From Lachnospiraceae bacterium (lineage in GTDB: Bacteria > Bacillota > Clostridia > Lachnospirales > Lachnospiraceae), in contig CAJTEE010000008.1 of assembly GCA_910575275.1 (NCBI GenBank), positions 85,525-149,524 on the forward strand: a DNA stretch of 64,000 nucleotides, given 5' to 3'. The notes beneath the pieces are model-generated. The model was not told the DNA's origin. It made no database searches and was given only the letters and a program-made list of their open reading frames with translations. Below, in pieces: positions 37,783 through 46,548 of the stretch (the first letter of the stretch is position 1; each line of letters starts with the position of its first letter). Both the position numbers and the translations under genes were made by a program.

Positions 37783-38289
37783 TTAGAGTGATTGTTTTGA
37801 AATTATCATGTTACACCTGCTCCACAACTCGTCTTTATAGGAAAATACATCTTTGTCAATCTTTCTTTCAACAAAGCCGATTTTTTCATAACATTGTTTC
37901 GCTAATGTGTTTTTATTGAAAACATTTAATTGAACCGCTTTTGCGCCGGTTATCTGAAAAGCATATTGCAGAGCAAGATTCAGCATTTCTTTTCCGTAAC
38001 CTTTTCCACGTTTTGTTTTATCAACAATAACAAATTTAAGAAAACCGATATTGTCTGCTGTATTGACAGAATAACAAAAGAAGCCTATTGCCTGTCCGCT
38101 GTTTTCAGTTGCGACATAAGCACTGTCCGTCCAGTCCATTGCATTTTTCTCTAATAAATCATGGAAAGATTTTTGTGTCATGGGGTATGGCAAAAGGTTT
38201 GCACACCAAAAAGCATGAGTTCTTTCGTCATCAATCCATTTTGATACATATTCGTAATCTTTGCTTGATATATACGGTCGGATTCTCAT
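37783..38289 (-). CDS. GNAT-family N-acetyltransferase
   Basis: A 168-residue GNAT protein related to RimJ/RimL-type acetyltransferases. The acetyl-CoA loop is visible as KRGKGYGKEML near residue 92, followed by NVFNKNTLAKQCYEKIGF near 122-139. Substrate unknown; antibiotic or protein N-terminus acetylation are both possible. It is cargo of the guaA element, 17 bp upstream of the XRE gene in the same operon. Confidence 0.8.
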   Translation of the reverse strand: MRIRPYISSKDYEYVSKWIDDERTHAFWCANLLPYPMTQKSFHDLLEKNAMDWTDSAYVATENSGQAIGFFCYSVNTADNIGFLKFVIVDKTKRGKGYGKEMLNLALQYAFQITGAKAVQLNVFNKNTLAKQCYEKIGFVERKIDKDVFSYKDELWSRCNMIISKQSL

Positions 38290-38327
38290 AAATGGAATGT
38301 CCTTTCTCCAATTTATTTATAAATTTG

Positions 38328-38801
38328 TTATAGGTAGTACACCATAATATATTCTTCCTCGTTCTCCTTTACAATCTCAAAACCAATCTTTAAATACATC
38401 TTTGACGCATAATTGGCTTTTTGAACAGAAAGAGAAACCCGACTGTACCCATGTGATTTAAGCAGGTTAAGAATTTCTTTCATAATAGCCGTTCCAATGC
38501 CAAAACCCCGGTATTCTTTATAAAGAGAGATTGCCAAAGAGGGCGTTTCATCATCTATATGTCCGTAATCGTTCATAATGCGAACCCAAACAGCCCCAAC
38601 AATCTTACCGCCAACCTCTGCCACTAATCCCCAATCATCTTTGGATTCCCCGAAACGCTTAACATAAATCTGTAATTCGGGAGATGAAATAATACTTTTG
38701 GGTGGAGGTTCGATACCCTCTGGAATAAAGATTGCTTCATAAAGAAAATTATCCAGTAACGGATATTCCTGTTTTTGTATTTTTCGTATCGTATACTCCA
38801 T
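38328..38801 (-). CDS. GNAT-family N-acetyltransferase
   Basis: A 157-residue GNAT protein, first gene of the minus-strand operon. The acetyl-CoA loop is KEYRGFGIGTAIMKE near residues 95-109 and the tail has NYASKMYLKIGFE. It differs clearly from the next acetyltransferase, so the pair is not a tandem duplication. Substrate unknown. It diverges from xis across a 195-bp control region. Confidence 0.8.
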   Translation of the reverse strand: MEYTIRKIQKQEYPLLDNFLYEAIFIPEGIEPPPKSIISSPELQIYVKRFGESKDDWGLVAEVGGKIVGAVWVRIMNDYGHIDDETPSLAISLYKEYRGFGIGTAIMKEILNLLKSHGYSRVSLSVQKANYASKMYLKIGFEIVKENEEEYIMVYYL

Positions 38802-38919
38802 AGCTTACCTCTCAATTCTGTATTCTCCATATATTCTAGCATAATTCAGATAATACAGCAACAAAAACTTATCAGAAATGCTAAATTTAATAAAAAAGAT
38901 AAGTTTAACAAATAGGCTA

Positions 38920-38948
38920 TTGACAATAACAGAAATGTTAAGTATAAT
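38920..38948 (+). promoter_or_regulatory. xis-int promoter with repeated operator-like motifs
   Basis: TTGACA (38920) and TATAAT (38943) are consensus boxes with a 17-bp spacer. Around them TTTAACA, GTTAAG, CTTAACA and GCTAAAC recur in both orientations between 38878 and 38982, suggesting several sites for one regulator, perhaps the element's own XRE protein. Confidence 0.7.
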
Positions 38949-38996
38949 TCAAATACAGAGCTTAACAAAAACGCTAAACAAAAAGGAGGATATTGA

Positions 38997-39188
38997 ATGA
39001 GGAATGAACTATTTGTAACTGCCGGGGAGGTAGCGCAGGAGTTGGGCGTTTCCAAACCATTTGCTTACAAATTAGTACGACAGATGAATGAGGAACTGGA
39101 AGAGAAAGGTTTTATCACAATCGCCGGACGTGTCAGCAGAAAATATTATGAAGAAAAATTCTACGGCATGGCGCAGGCGGCGAACTAA
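38997..39188 (+). CDS. xis: Excisionase / MerR-like helix-turn-helix protein
   Basis: A 63-residue basic protein with a winged-helix-type DNA-binding pattern (TAGEVAQELGVSKPFAYKLVRQMN, of which the first 20 residues form the helix-turn-helix core). Its size, its place 12 bp before the integrase and the AAAGGAGG site support a directionality factor for excision. Confidence 0.75.
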   Translation: MRNELFVTAGEVAQELGVSKPFAYKLVRQMNEELEEKGFITIAGRVSRKYYEEKFYGMAQAAN

Positions 39189-39200
39189 GGAGGGCGAACT

Positions 39201-40286
39201 ATGGCGGCATATAAAGATGAACAGCGTGGAACATGGTATGTATCGTTCCATTATTATGACTGGACGGGCAAGAACTGCCGGAAAGTCAAGCGGGGTTTCA
39301 AGACCAAAAGAGAAGCTACGGAGTGGGAGCATCATTTCCGTATGAAAGAAGCGGCTGACTTGGATATGACTTTCGGGGAATTTGTGCAGGCATACACAAG
39401 AGATATGAAGCCGAAGCTGAAACACAATACTTGGCTGACAAAGGAGCATATCTTACGCACAAAATTGTTGCCGTACTTTGAGAATAAGAAAATGTGCGAT
39501 ATTCGTGCAAAAGATATTATCCAGTGGCAGAACGAGCAGATTTCCTATCGTGATGAAAAGGGAAAGCCCTATGCGCCGACTTATCTGAAAACTCTGCAAT
39601 CAGAATTGAGCGCATTGTTTAATCATGCGGTACGGTTCTACGAATTAAAGAGCAATCCCGTTGTCAAAGCCGGGCCGCTTGGGAAAGGGAAAGCAGAGGA
39701 AATGCTTTTTTGGACGAAGGAGGAATATCTGAAATTCATTGAAGCAGTAAAAGACAAGCCATATTCCTATCAAGCATTTCAAATTTTATACTGGTGTGGC
39801 TTGCGTGTTGGCGAACTTTTAGCCCTCACGCCGCAGGATATAGATTTTGATAACAAGGTCATTCGGATAACAAAATCTTATCAGCGGTTAGAGGGAAAAG
39901 ATGTGATAACAGACCCAAAAACACCGAAAAGCAAGCGCAATGTCAGTATGCCGGACTTTTTAAGTGAGGAATTAAAAGAGTATCTCGGCAGGCTGTACGG
40001 GTTTCTCCCGACTGACCGTATCTTTCATCTGACAAAAAGTTTCCTGCACCATGAAATGACGAGAGGGGCAGGAAAAGCAGGGGTAAAGCGCATTAGAATC
40101 CACGATTTAAGGCATTCGCACGTTTCGTTGTTAATCAGCATGGGATTTTCAGCGGTATCAATCGGGAACAGGGTAGGGCATGAAAGCGTGGATATTACGT
40201 TTCGATACGCCCATATGTTCCCGACAGAACAGATACAAATGGCAGAGTTGCTGAACGCAGAGTTTAAGGAGGGTACAAATGAATGA
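39201..40286 (+). CDS. int: Tyrosine integrase (Tn916-like)
   Basis: A 361-residue site-specific recombinase. The N-terminal AP2-like arm-binding domain (YVSFHYYDWTGKNCRKVKRG) is followed by a SAM-like core-binding domain (about 60-165) and the catalytic domain, with Arg202 in GLRVGEL, His301 and Arg304 in HDLRH, a GHES motif and the nucleophile Tyr336 in FRYAHMF. All catalytic residues are present, so it should be active. It would recombine the 13-bp cores at guaA. It overlaps mobC by 4 bp. Confidence 0.93.
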   Translation: MAAYKDEQRGTWYVSFHYYDWTGKNCRKVKRGFKTKREATEWEHHFRMKEAADLDMTFGEFVQAYTRDMKPKLKHNTWLTKEHILRTKLLPYFENKKMCDIRAKDIIQWQNEQISYRDEKGKPYAPTYLKTLQSELSALFNHAVRFYELKSNPVVKAGPLGKGKAEEMLFWTKEEYLKFIEAVKDKPYSYQAFQILYWCGLRVGELLALTPQDIDFDNKVIRITKSYQRLEGKDVITDPKTPKSKRNVSMPDFLSEELKEYLGRLYGFLPTDRIFHLTKSFLHHEMTRGAGKAGVKRIRIHDLRHSHVSLLISMGFSAVSIGNRVGHESVDITFRYAHMFPTEQIQMAELLNAEFKEGTNE

Positions 40287-40672
40287 GCGGCACACACAAA
40301 TATCCAACAATCAGTTTTCGCATTTCTCCCAGAGAACGGGAAGAAATTGAAGCAAAGATTTTTGCAAGCGGCATGAAAAAGAAAGATTATTTTGTTCGTT
40401 CCTGTATTTACAATCGTGTATGCGTGGTGGGGAAGAAAGAAACGGTATATCAGATTGTGGAAAAATTGCAGGAAATGCAGAGCCGTATGGAAGAACTGGC
40501 AGAGCAGATAAAAGGCGAAAAGCCGGAGGTCACTACCGAAGAAATCAGAGCATTACAGACGACATATGAGGATATGTTGAAAGCAATCCTTTGGGTATTG
40601 GACGGAGCAAAATATCTGTGGCAGGGAAGCACCAACGGAGAAGAAAAAAGCCCCGACAGCGGCAACTGTTAG
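40283..40672 (+). CDS. mobC: MobC-like relaxosome protein
   Basis: A 129-residue protein whose N-terminal part (ISFRISPREREEIEAKI) has the ribbon-helix-helix pattern of MobC accessory proteins, followed by KKKDYFVRSCIYNR and a coiled-coil stretch. It probably binds oriT and helps the relaxase. It is translationally coupled to int (ATGA overlap), which is an unusual place, as the relaxase lies 1.4 kb downstream. Confidence 0.7.
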   Translation: MSGTHKYPTISFRISPREREEIEAKIFASGMKKKDYFVRSCIYNRVCVVGKKETVYQIVEKLQEMQSRMEELAEQIKGEKPEVTTEEIRALQTTYEDMLKAILWVLDGAKYLWQGSTNGEEKSPDSGNC

Positions 40673-40772
40673 GGCTGTGATAACTGGAAAACCTCTGTTA
40701 TCAATATTCACAATACAAGTATAGCAGAGGGTTCTTCCAGTGGCAACGATTTTTCAGAAATGGAGGGCATTT

Positions 40773-41768
40773 ATGGAAGAAACAAAAATCGAATTACAGT
40801 TGATTAAATTGTCGGAGATACAGTCGCAGGAAGTTTCTTGGCTGTGGTTTCCGTTTATCCCCTATGGCAAGCTGACTATTGTTCAAGGCGATCCGGGTGA
40901 CGGAAAGACAACATTTATTCTGAACATAGCGGCGAAACTGTCTAAGGGAGAAAGTTTAGACAGTGGAATGAATTTTACAAAGCCTTTGAATGTCATCTAT
41001 CAGAGTGCGGAGGACGGTCTTGCCGATACGGTAAAGCCCCGATTGGAACAGGCGGGGGCAAACTGTGAGAAAATCTCGGTCATTGATGAAAAAATAAAAT
41101 CTCTTTCCATGATAGATGAACGCTTGGAAGAAGCTGTTATAAAGACAGGCGCAAAGCTGTTGATTTTAGACCCGATACAAGCCTATTTGGGCGGCGGTAT
41201 GGATAATGAACAAATCCAGCAAGCTGGATTGGCGAATGAAGCAAGGGATATGACAAAGAAGTTGGCGGCACTGGCAGAGAAATACCAGTGTGCGATTGTC
41301 CTTGTCGGTCACATGAATAAAGCGGCGGGAAATAAAGCGGCATACCGGGGAATGGGTTCGATAGATTTCTTTGCGGTTGCTAGAAGCGTTCTCTTAGTCG
41401 GCAGGGTTGAGGGAGAAGAAAATATAAGGGCTGTGGTACAGATAAAAAACAACCTTGCGGCGTTCGGACACCCGAAAGCATTTGCACTGTCGGAGGACGG
41501 TTTTAGGTGGCTAGGGGATTATGAGATTACCGCTGATGAAGTCTTAGGCGGCATTGCCCCGAAAGCAAATAAAATGGAACAGGCAAAGCGGCTGCTCCGG
41601 GAACTGGCAGAAACAAACAATGCCATGCAGAGCAATGAGATTTTCAACCTTGCGGACGAGCAGGGCATATCAAAGCGGACACTGGAAAATGCAAAGAAAG
41701 AGTTAGGCGTCCGGGCAAAGCGGATAAACAATACGTGGTACTGGGAACTGGATAAAATCAGACAGTGA
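40773..41768 (+). CDS. RepA-like AAA ATPase (AAA_25)
   Basis: A 331-residue RecA/KaiC-fold ATPase of the kind found in plasmid and element replication. It has Walker A QGDPGDGKTT near residue 36, Walker B LLILDPIQAYLGG near 124-136 and VLVGHMNKAAG near 177, then a C-terminal winged helix (NNAMQSNEIFNLADEQGISK). ATG 40773 with TGGAGGG is preferred over an upstream in-frame ATG at 40740. It probably acts as a hexameric helicase for element replication. Confidence 0.75.
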   Translation: MEETKIELQLIKLSEIQSQEVSWLWFPFIPYGKLTIVQGDPGDGKTTFILNIAAKLSKGESLDSGMNFTKPLNVIYQSAEDGLADTVKPRLEQAGANCEKISVIDEKIKSLSMIDERLEEAVIKTGAKLLILDPIQAYLGGGMDNEQIQQAGLANEARDMTKKLAALAEKYQCAIVLVGHMNKAAGNKAAYRGMGSIDFFAVARSVLLVGRVEGEENIRAVVQIKNNLAAFGHPKAFALSEDGFRWLGDYEITADEVLGGIAPKANKMEQAKRLLRELAETNNAMQSNEIFNLADEQGISKRTLENAKKELGVRAKRINNTWYWELDKIRQ

Positions 41769-41781
41769 CGGAAAGGCAAGG

Positions 41782-42080
41782 CAACAGCGCAACAATGCAG
41801 GGTATTAGAATTTTGCAGTCTTGAAATTGCGTTCTTGAAGATTGCAAGGTTGCAAAAATTATAGACATTGCAATGTTGCGCTGTTGGGAGAAAGCCGGAA
41901 AGCGGCGGTATCAAGGCAGCGAAAAGCCATACCGTCCGTAAGGACGGTATGCTGTCCAACGGACAGCTAGCCCCCGGCAGGGCGCAAAGGCACTTTTGAT
42001 AGAGCGTAGCTTGTCGAAAGTGCTTTTGCGTTACTTTCGCAGAAAGTAACAAAGGCTATGCGCCGTATCCGGCGCTTATT
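41782..42080. other. Probable oriT region (cluster of inverted repeats)
   Basis: This 338-bp gap ahead of the relaxase holds no gene but many stems: 18-bp arms at 41782-41799 and 41869-41886 (one mismatch); CATACCGTCC with a 4-nt loop; GCTGTCC; GCAAAGGCACTTT (one mismatch); GTTACTTTC/GAAAGTAAC with loop GCA; and GCGCCG/CGGCGC. Such clustering just upstream of a Mob relaxase gene is the hallmark of a transfer origin. Confidence 0.65.
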
Positions 42081-42106
42081 ACCCAATAGGGAGAAAGGAA
42101 AATTTA

Positions 42107-43477
42107 TTGAAGCGGACAATCAGCGTAATGACAGGGAAAGGCTCTGTCAACCACAACAGCAGAAAATTCCACGCAAAGAACACTGACCCGGAACGGAGTT
42201 GTTTGAACGTAGAATACTGCAACGAAAATATCAAAGACGTATACCACGAATTATTTGATGAAGCACTCGCCCGGTACAACGAGAAGCAGACCAGAAGTGA
42301 CCGCATAATTAATGATTATTATGAGAAAATCTGTTCCGGGAAACAGGAGAAGCCATTCCATGAGATTATTTTGCAGATAGGCAACAAGGACGATATGGGG
42401 GCAAAGACAGAGGACGGACAGCTTGCGGCGAAAATACTTGATGAATATATGCAGGACTTTCAGCGGCGCAATCCCACATTGAGAGTGTTCTCTGCCTATC
42501 TCCACATGGACGAAGCCACACCGCATCTGCATATAGATTTCGTACCCTATACGACTGGAAGCAAGAGAGGGCTTGAAACAAGGGTGTCATTAAAAAAGGC
42601 ACTGGAAGAACTTGGCTTCAAAGGCGGCACAAGGAGCGAAACGGAACGTAACCAGTGGGTAGCGGCAGAGAAAGAACATCTTGCGGAGATTATGCTAAAG
42701 CATGATATTGAGTGGGAGAAAAAGGGAACACATGAGAAACATTTATCCGTTTTGGATTTTGAGAAAAAGGAGCGTGCAAAAGAAGTTGCTAAACTGGAAC
42801 AGACAATCTCCGGCAGTAAAGAGGAATTATCTTCTATTCTTCATCAGCAGATAACGGCAGGACAGGAAACGGAGCAGATACGGAAAGAGGGCGAAGCAAT
42901 CCGGCAGGAAGTATCAGAACTTTCCGCTACAAATTTTCTGCTAAAAGAGCAGACTGTAACACTGACAGAGGATAAGGAAAAGCTGTTATCTGAAAATGAA
43001 AAATTGGAGAAACAGCAGAAAAAGTTACAGCAGGAAATCAACAAAATGGTACAGTCAAAGGAAGTCATGGAGCGCAATATACACGCTTATGATGAAGATG
43101 TAAAATGGCAGTTGGCAGAGCCGGGGACATTGATGAGCGCAAAAAACTATCGGGAGAAAAAGGCACTTCCACTTGTGGAGAAATTAAAAGAGATAGTAAA
43201 AAGTCTGACTATTAAATGCGTACAGCTTACCGAGCAGGGCAAGAAGCTGACCGCTAAAGTGGACGGGCAACAAGTACAGATTAGCCGCTTGACGGACAAG
43301 GTTATGGAACAGAGCGACACCATAGACCGATTGCAGGAAAAAGCGACTGATTTAGGACGTTTGGAGCGTCATTTAGGCAAGGAACAGGTGCAGTTGATAG
43401 TGGAACGGTCAAAGGCAATAGAGCAGGCAGAAAAGGCAAATAAACGCCCGAAACGTACCTTTGAAATGAGCCGATAG
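42107..43477 (+). CDS. mob: Mob/Pre-type relaxase
   Basis: A 456-residue relaxase of the plasmid-recombination (MobV-like) type. The start is TTG 42107, with GGGAGAAAGG nine bases upstream. The N-terminal 200 residues have the nuclease pattern: an early FHAKNTDPER segment and the metal-binding HMDEATPHLHIDFVPY near residues 129-144. Residues about 225-430 are a long coiled coil. It should nick oriT in the preceding gap and lead the strand into a conjugation channel provided by another element, since none is encoded here. Confidence 0.85.
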   Translation: MKRTISVMTGKGSVNHNSRKFHAKNTDPERSCLNVEYCNENIKDVYHELFDEALARYNEKQTRSDRIINDYYEKICSGKQEKPFHEIILQIGNKDDMGAKTEDGQLAAKILDEYMQDFQRRNPTLRVFSAYLHMDEATPHLHIDFVPYTTGSKRGLETRVSLKKALEELGFKGGTRSETERNQWVAAEKEHLAEIMLKHDIEWEKKGTHEKHLSVLDFEKKERAKEVAKLEQTISGSKEELSSILHQQITAGQETEQIRKEGEAIRQEVSELSATNFLLKEQTVTLTEDKEKLLSENEKLEKQQKKLQQEINKMVQSKEVMERNIHAYDEDVKWQLAEPGTLMSAKNYREKKALPLVEKLKEIVKSLTIKCVQLTEQGKKLTAKVDGQQVQISRLTDKVMEQSDTIDRLQEKATDLGRLERHLGKEQVQLIVERSKAIEQAEKANKRPKRTFEMSR

Positions 43478-43496
43478 GAAAGGGGATTGATAGGAT

Positions 43497-43811
43497 ATGA
43501 CAGATGTGGAGAAAAAAGTGATGATACGGCTGTGCGCTAAAATCGTGGCAGAAACAGACCTTTACGAAATGGATAAGGAAGTGCAGAATCTGATAGATTG
43601 GGTATGTTTATCGGAGCAGATAAAAGAAAACAATAATACAATCCGTAATCTGATCGTGGAATATAAAAAGATAGAGCCGGATTGCCGGAAGGGAGTACGG
43701 ACGCAGTTGGAGCGTATGAAAGAACTCTGCAAAGAGCGGAATAATCTGTATGAAAAGCAGAACGATTTGAAAGGGCAGAAACAGAAGCTTGAAAAGTCGT
43801 TGGAACGATAA
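43497..43811 (+). CDS. Small coiled-coil protein
   Basis: A 104-residue highly charged, helical protein with heptad-like patterns (VEYKKIEPDC, CKERNNLYEKQNDLKGQKQKLE). It starts 19 bp after the relaxase and probably belongs to its transcript. I do not recognise a family; a relaxosome accessory role is a guess from position. Confidence 0.6.
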   Translation: MTDVEKKVMIRLCAKIVAETDLYEMDKEVQNLIDWVCLSEQIKENNNTIRNLIVEYKKIEPDCRKGVRTQLERMKELCKERNNLYEKQNDLKGQKQKLEKSLER

Positions 43812-43918
43812 GAGATGTGGGGCGTGGCGGTTGCTATGCTCTGTATTTTATAGTGGCAGATACAGAGAGAAAGTGCTATAATCGAAAGCATGATTTAAGA
43901 TATGGGAGATGAAACGGC

Positions 43919-44368
43919 ATGGAAATAAATATTGAGGATAATTTTTCGCTGTTATTTGATAAAAATAATAATACGGCATACAAAGCATTACAGATGCTGC
44001 AAAAAGAATGTGAGGAATCGGACAAGGTATATTGTTATATGGATAAATTAGCCGATATGATTGACAGTGATAATTCCTATATTCGGACAAGAGGGCTTAC
44101 GCTGATTGCCTATAACGCTAAATGGGATATAGATAATAAAATTGATGAAATTATAGACGAATATTTGAAGCATATAGAAGATGTTAAGCCGATAACGGCA
44201 AGACAGTGTATAAAATTATTGCCTATGATTGCAAAGAATAAGCCAGAATTAAAGTGTGATATTGTTGCCGCACTGCAAAAAGCAGATACATCTATTTATG
44301 CAGACAGTATGCAACCATTGGTTTATAAGGATATTCAAAATTCTTTGGCAGAGATAGAGAAGCTATAA
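43919..44368 (+). CDS. HEAT-like helical protein
   Basis: A 149-residue all-helical protein with HEAT/ARM-like repeats: a DMIDSDNSYIRTRGLTLIAY unit near residues 45-64 and a KPITARQCIKLLPMIAK unit near 91-107. Similar small proteins are annotated SufBD-like or HEAT-repeat in Firmicutes, and no enzyme motif is present. A TATAAT box at 43877-43882 lies ahead of it. It is followed after 30 bp by the MBL-fold hydrolase gene, probably co-transcribed. Confidence 0.65.
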   Translation: MEINIEDNFSLLFDKNNNTAYKALQMLQKECEESDKVYCYMDKLADMIDSDNSYIRTRGLTLIAYNAKWDIDNKIDEIIDEYLKHIEDVKPITARQCIKLLPMIAKNKPELKCDIVAALQKADTSIYADSMQPLVYKDIQNSLAEIEKL

Positions 44369-44398
44369 ATTTATTGAGATTTTAAGGAGTATAGAGTA

Positions 44399-45160
44399 AT
44401 GGATAACTGGTTTACAATAGATAAAATTGATGTAGATACATATATTATCAGCGAATACCGCCATTGGGAGGAAACGCATTGCTATCTGTTGAATGGAAAT
44501 ATCCGAAGTCTGCTTATTGATACAGGGCTTGGCATTTCCAATATCTATGAGGAAGTGCTGAAACTTACCGATAAGCCAATTACGGCAGTAGCCACGCATA
44601 TTCACTGGGATCATATTGGCGGGCATAAGTATTTCCCGGATTTTTATGCCCATGCTGATGAATTGGATTGGCTGAATGGTAAATTCCCTTTATTAATTGA
44701 AACGATAAGAGAGATGGTCATAGACCGCTGTGATTTGCCCGAAGGGTTTTGCGTGAGCGATTATGAATTGTTTCAAGGTATACCAACAAAAGTGCTGACA
44801 GACCATGACATCATTGATATTGGCGGCAGGGAAATTGAAGTGCTGCATACTCCCGGACATTCTCCGGGGCATTTGTGCTTTTGGGAAAAAAGCAGGGGAT
44901 ATTTATTTACAGGCGATTTGGTTTATAAAGATATTCTGTTTGCTTATTATCCGTCTACTGACCCGGAAGCATATCTTGATTCTTTGGAAAAAGTTGCGGC
45001 ATTGCCTGCAAAGGAAGTATTTCCTGCACACCATTCACTGGATATGAAGCCGGAAATCCTAATTCGTATGCGAGAAGCATTTAGAAATCTCAAGGCAGAC
45101 GGAAAGCTTCATCATGGAAGTGGGACATTTGATTATGGGGATTGGGGAGTATGGCTATAA
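44399..45160 (+). CDS. MBL-fold metallohydrolase
   Basis: A 253-residue metallo-beta-lactamase-fold enzyme. The metal motif is THIHWDHIGG near residue 63, with HTPGHSPGHLCFW near 150 and FTGDLVYKD near 174; a C-terminal HH pair lies near 209. All ligands of a binuclear zinc hydrolase appear present. Relatives include glyoxalase II-like and lactonase-like enzymes; the substrate is open. Cargo of the guaA element, downstream of the HEAT-like gene. Confidence 0.8.
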   Translation: MDNWFTIDKIDVDTYIISEYRHWEETHCYLLNGNIRSLLIDTGLGISNIYEEVLKLTDKPITAVATHIHWDHIGGHKYFPDFYAHADELDWLNGKFPLLIETIREMVIDRCDLPEGFCVSDYELFQGIPTKVLTDHDIIDIGGREIEVLHTPGHSPGHLCFWEKSRGYLFTGDLVYKDILFAYYPSTDPEAYLDSLEKVAALPAKEVFPAHHSLDMKPEILIRMREAFRNLKADGKLHHGSGTFDYGDWGVWL

Positions 45161-45194
45161 AAGTAGACTGAAATTTTTCCCTTATGTGTAGTAT

Positions 45195-45218
45195 TTACAT
45201 GGTGCTAGCACCATGTAA
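45195..45218. repeat. 24-bp perfect palindrome, left copy
   Basis: TTACATGGTGCT followed directly by its reverse complement. The inner 22 bp recur at 47758-47779, and both copies are followed about 14-16 bp later by AAGGAGAAAAT. The two copies frame a block with an acetyltransferase, yjdF, tautomerase, a small gene and the toxin-antitoxin pair. A hairpin with stem AAAGCCTT follows at 45280-45301; the 45161-45419 gap has no gene. Confidence 0.7.
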
Positions 45219-45419
45219 TAAAGGTGGTTAAGGAGAAAATGGGAATTTGCGAGTGATTTGTTACGCTTTAGCACTTTTGAAAGCCTTATTTTCAAGGCTT
45301 TTGGATGTAAATAAATGCAAAACGATATTTTATACCTTTAACCTCAAAAATGGGTTTTTACTGCGTAACATTTGAAATAAGGGATTGCTAATTTGTGGGG
45401 ATTTGTGAAAGGGGATATT

Positions 45420-45833
45420 ATGACATATATAGAAAAGGAAATTAGTTATGCTGATTATGTTAGGCTAAGAGAAAGTGTTAATTGGAATAATTTTTTTAAG
45501 GAACAGACTGAAAAATGCTTGAAAAATACATTGTATTCAATAGAAGTTATAGATGATAATACAATTATAGGAATGGGAAGATTGATTGGCGATGGAATGT
45601 ATTACATGATGGTCGATATTATTGTTGAACCGAGTTATCAAGGTAAAGGTATCGGAAGCAATATTGTTAATAAATTGATAGAATATGTTTATAAGGAAAC
45701 GCCCGTTGGCGGTCGTTCAAGTATTCAGTTGATTGCAGAAAAAGGGAAAGAAAGTTTTTACGAAAAATTGGGATTTAAATTTATTCCGCATGAATTTTGT
45801 GGAAGTGCTATGCGAAAAGTAATTCGCAAATAA
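45420..45833 (+). CDS. GNAT-family N-acetyltransferase
   Basis: A 137-residue GNAT protein with DIIVEPSYQGKGIGSNIVNK (acetyl-CoA loop, near residues 65-84) and FYEKLGFKFIP near the end. ATG 45420 is chosen for the GAAAGGGG site; an earlier ATG at 45393 lacks one. The small size and motif resemble aminoglycoside/spermidine-type acetyltransferases of Firmicutes. Substrate unknown; third acetyltransferase on this element. Confidence 0.78.
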   Translation: MTYIEKEISYADYVRLRESVNWNNFFKEQTEKCLKNTLYSIEVIDDNTIIGMGRLIGDGMYYMMVDIIVEPSYQGKGIGSNIVNKLIEYVYKETPVGGRSSIQLIAEKGKESFYEKLGFKFIPHEFCGSAMRKVIRK

Positions 45834-45945
45834 GTGTTTGAATGATGGCGATAAAAAAGGGTTTGTGCATTATATAATCTGATTATATGTGGATTGCCAT
45901 ATTTTTGTGGGAAAATGGGCGTTTATGTGGTAATATAATAGAGGC

Positions 45946-46060
45946 AAAGATAAAAACACAACGCAAGGCAGTCTTGCAGAACTGGTAGGTAGTCCAGTCG
46001 CACCGATTTGGTGTAAGTAGCCCTCCCTCCTTAGGGTCGTCCGTTCTTTGTTCATTACAA
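45946..46060 (+). ncRNA. yjdF-type riboswitch leader
   Basis: Between a TATAAT box (45934-45939) and yjdF lies a leader of about 130 nt. It has four small helices in a row: GCAAG/CTTGC, ACTGG/CCAGT, CACC/GGTG and CCCT/AGGG, with purine-rich linkers. The yjdF motif RNA is the known leader of this gene in Firmicutes and senses azaaromatic compounds. I match it by gene context and the helix pattern, not by a covariance search. Confidence 0.65.
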
Positions 46061-46081
46061 TTATTTTAAGGAGGAATTGTC

Positions 46082-46498
46082 ATGGACAAAGTATCAGGAA
46101 AATTGACAGTATTTTTTGAAGAACCCTTTTGGGTGGGAGTGTTTGAACGTGTATTAGAGGGAAAATTATCTGTGTGCAAGGTTACGTTTGGGGCAGAACC
46201 AAAAGACTATGAAATATACGATTTCATTTTGAAAAAATACTATCAGTTGCGATTTAGTCCGGCTGTGGCAACTGATGTAAAAGAAACCGGTCGCAATCCT
46301 AAACGGGTACAGAGAGAAGTACGGAAACAAATACAGAATACCGGGATAGGCACAAAATCGCAACAGGCTTTAAAATTACAGCAGGAGCAGTTGAAAACTG
46401 AACGCAAGATTGTGAGCCGGAAGCAACGGGAAACGGAGAAACAGCGACAGTTTGAACTGAAACAGCAGAAAAGGAAAGAAAAACATAGGGGCAGGTAA
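46082..46498 (+). CDS. yjdF: YjdF-family protein
   Basis: A 138-residue protein. The N-terminal 70 residues (SGKLTVFFEEPFWVGVFER, FGAEPKDYEIYDFIL) are the YjdF/DUF2992 domain. The C-terminal half is very basic and Gln/Lys-rich, with a coiled-coil pattern ending in KRKEKHRGR, as in known members. The molecular role is not established; the family is linked to resistance to toxic azaaromatic molecules through its riboswitch. An AAGGAGGAA site precedes ATG 46082. Confidence 0.85.
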   Translation: MDKVSGKLTVFFEEPFWVGVFERVLEGKLSVCKVTFGAEPKDYEIYDFILKKYYQLRFSPAVATDVKETGRNPKRVQREVRKQIQNTGIGTKSQQALKLQQEQLKTERKIVSRKQRETEKQRQFELKQQKRKEKHRGR

Positions 46499-46548
46499 TA
46501 TTGCCCCAATTGCACTGGATTTGTAATCGGAAAGTGAGGAAAGTGGAA

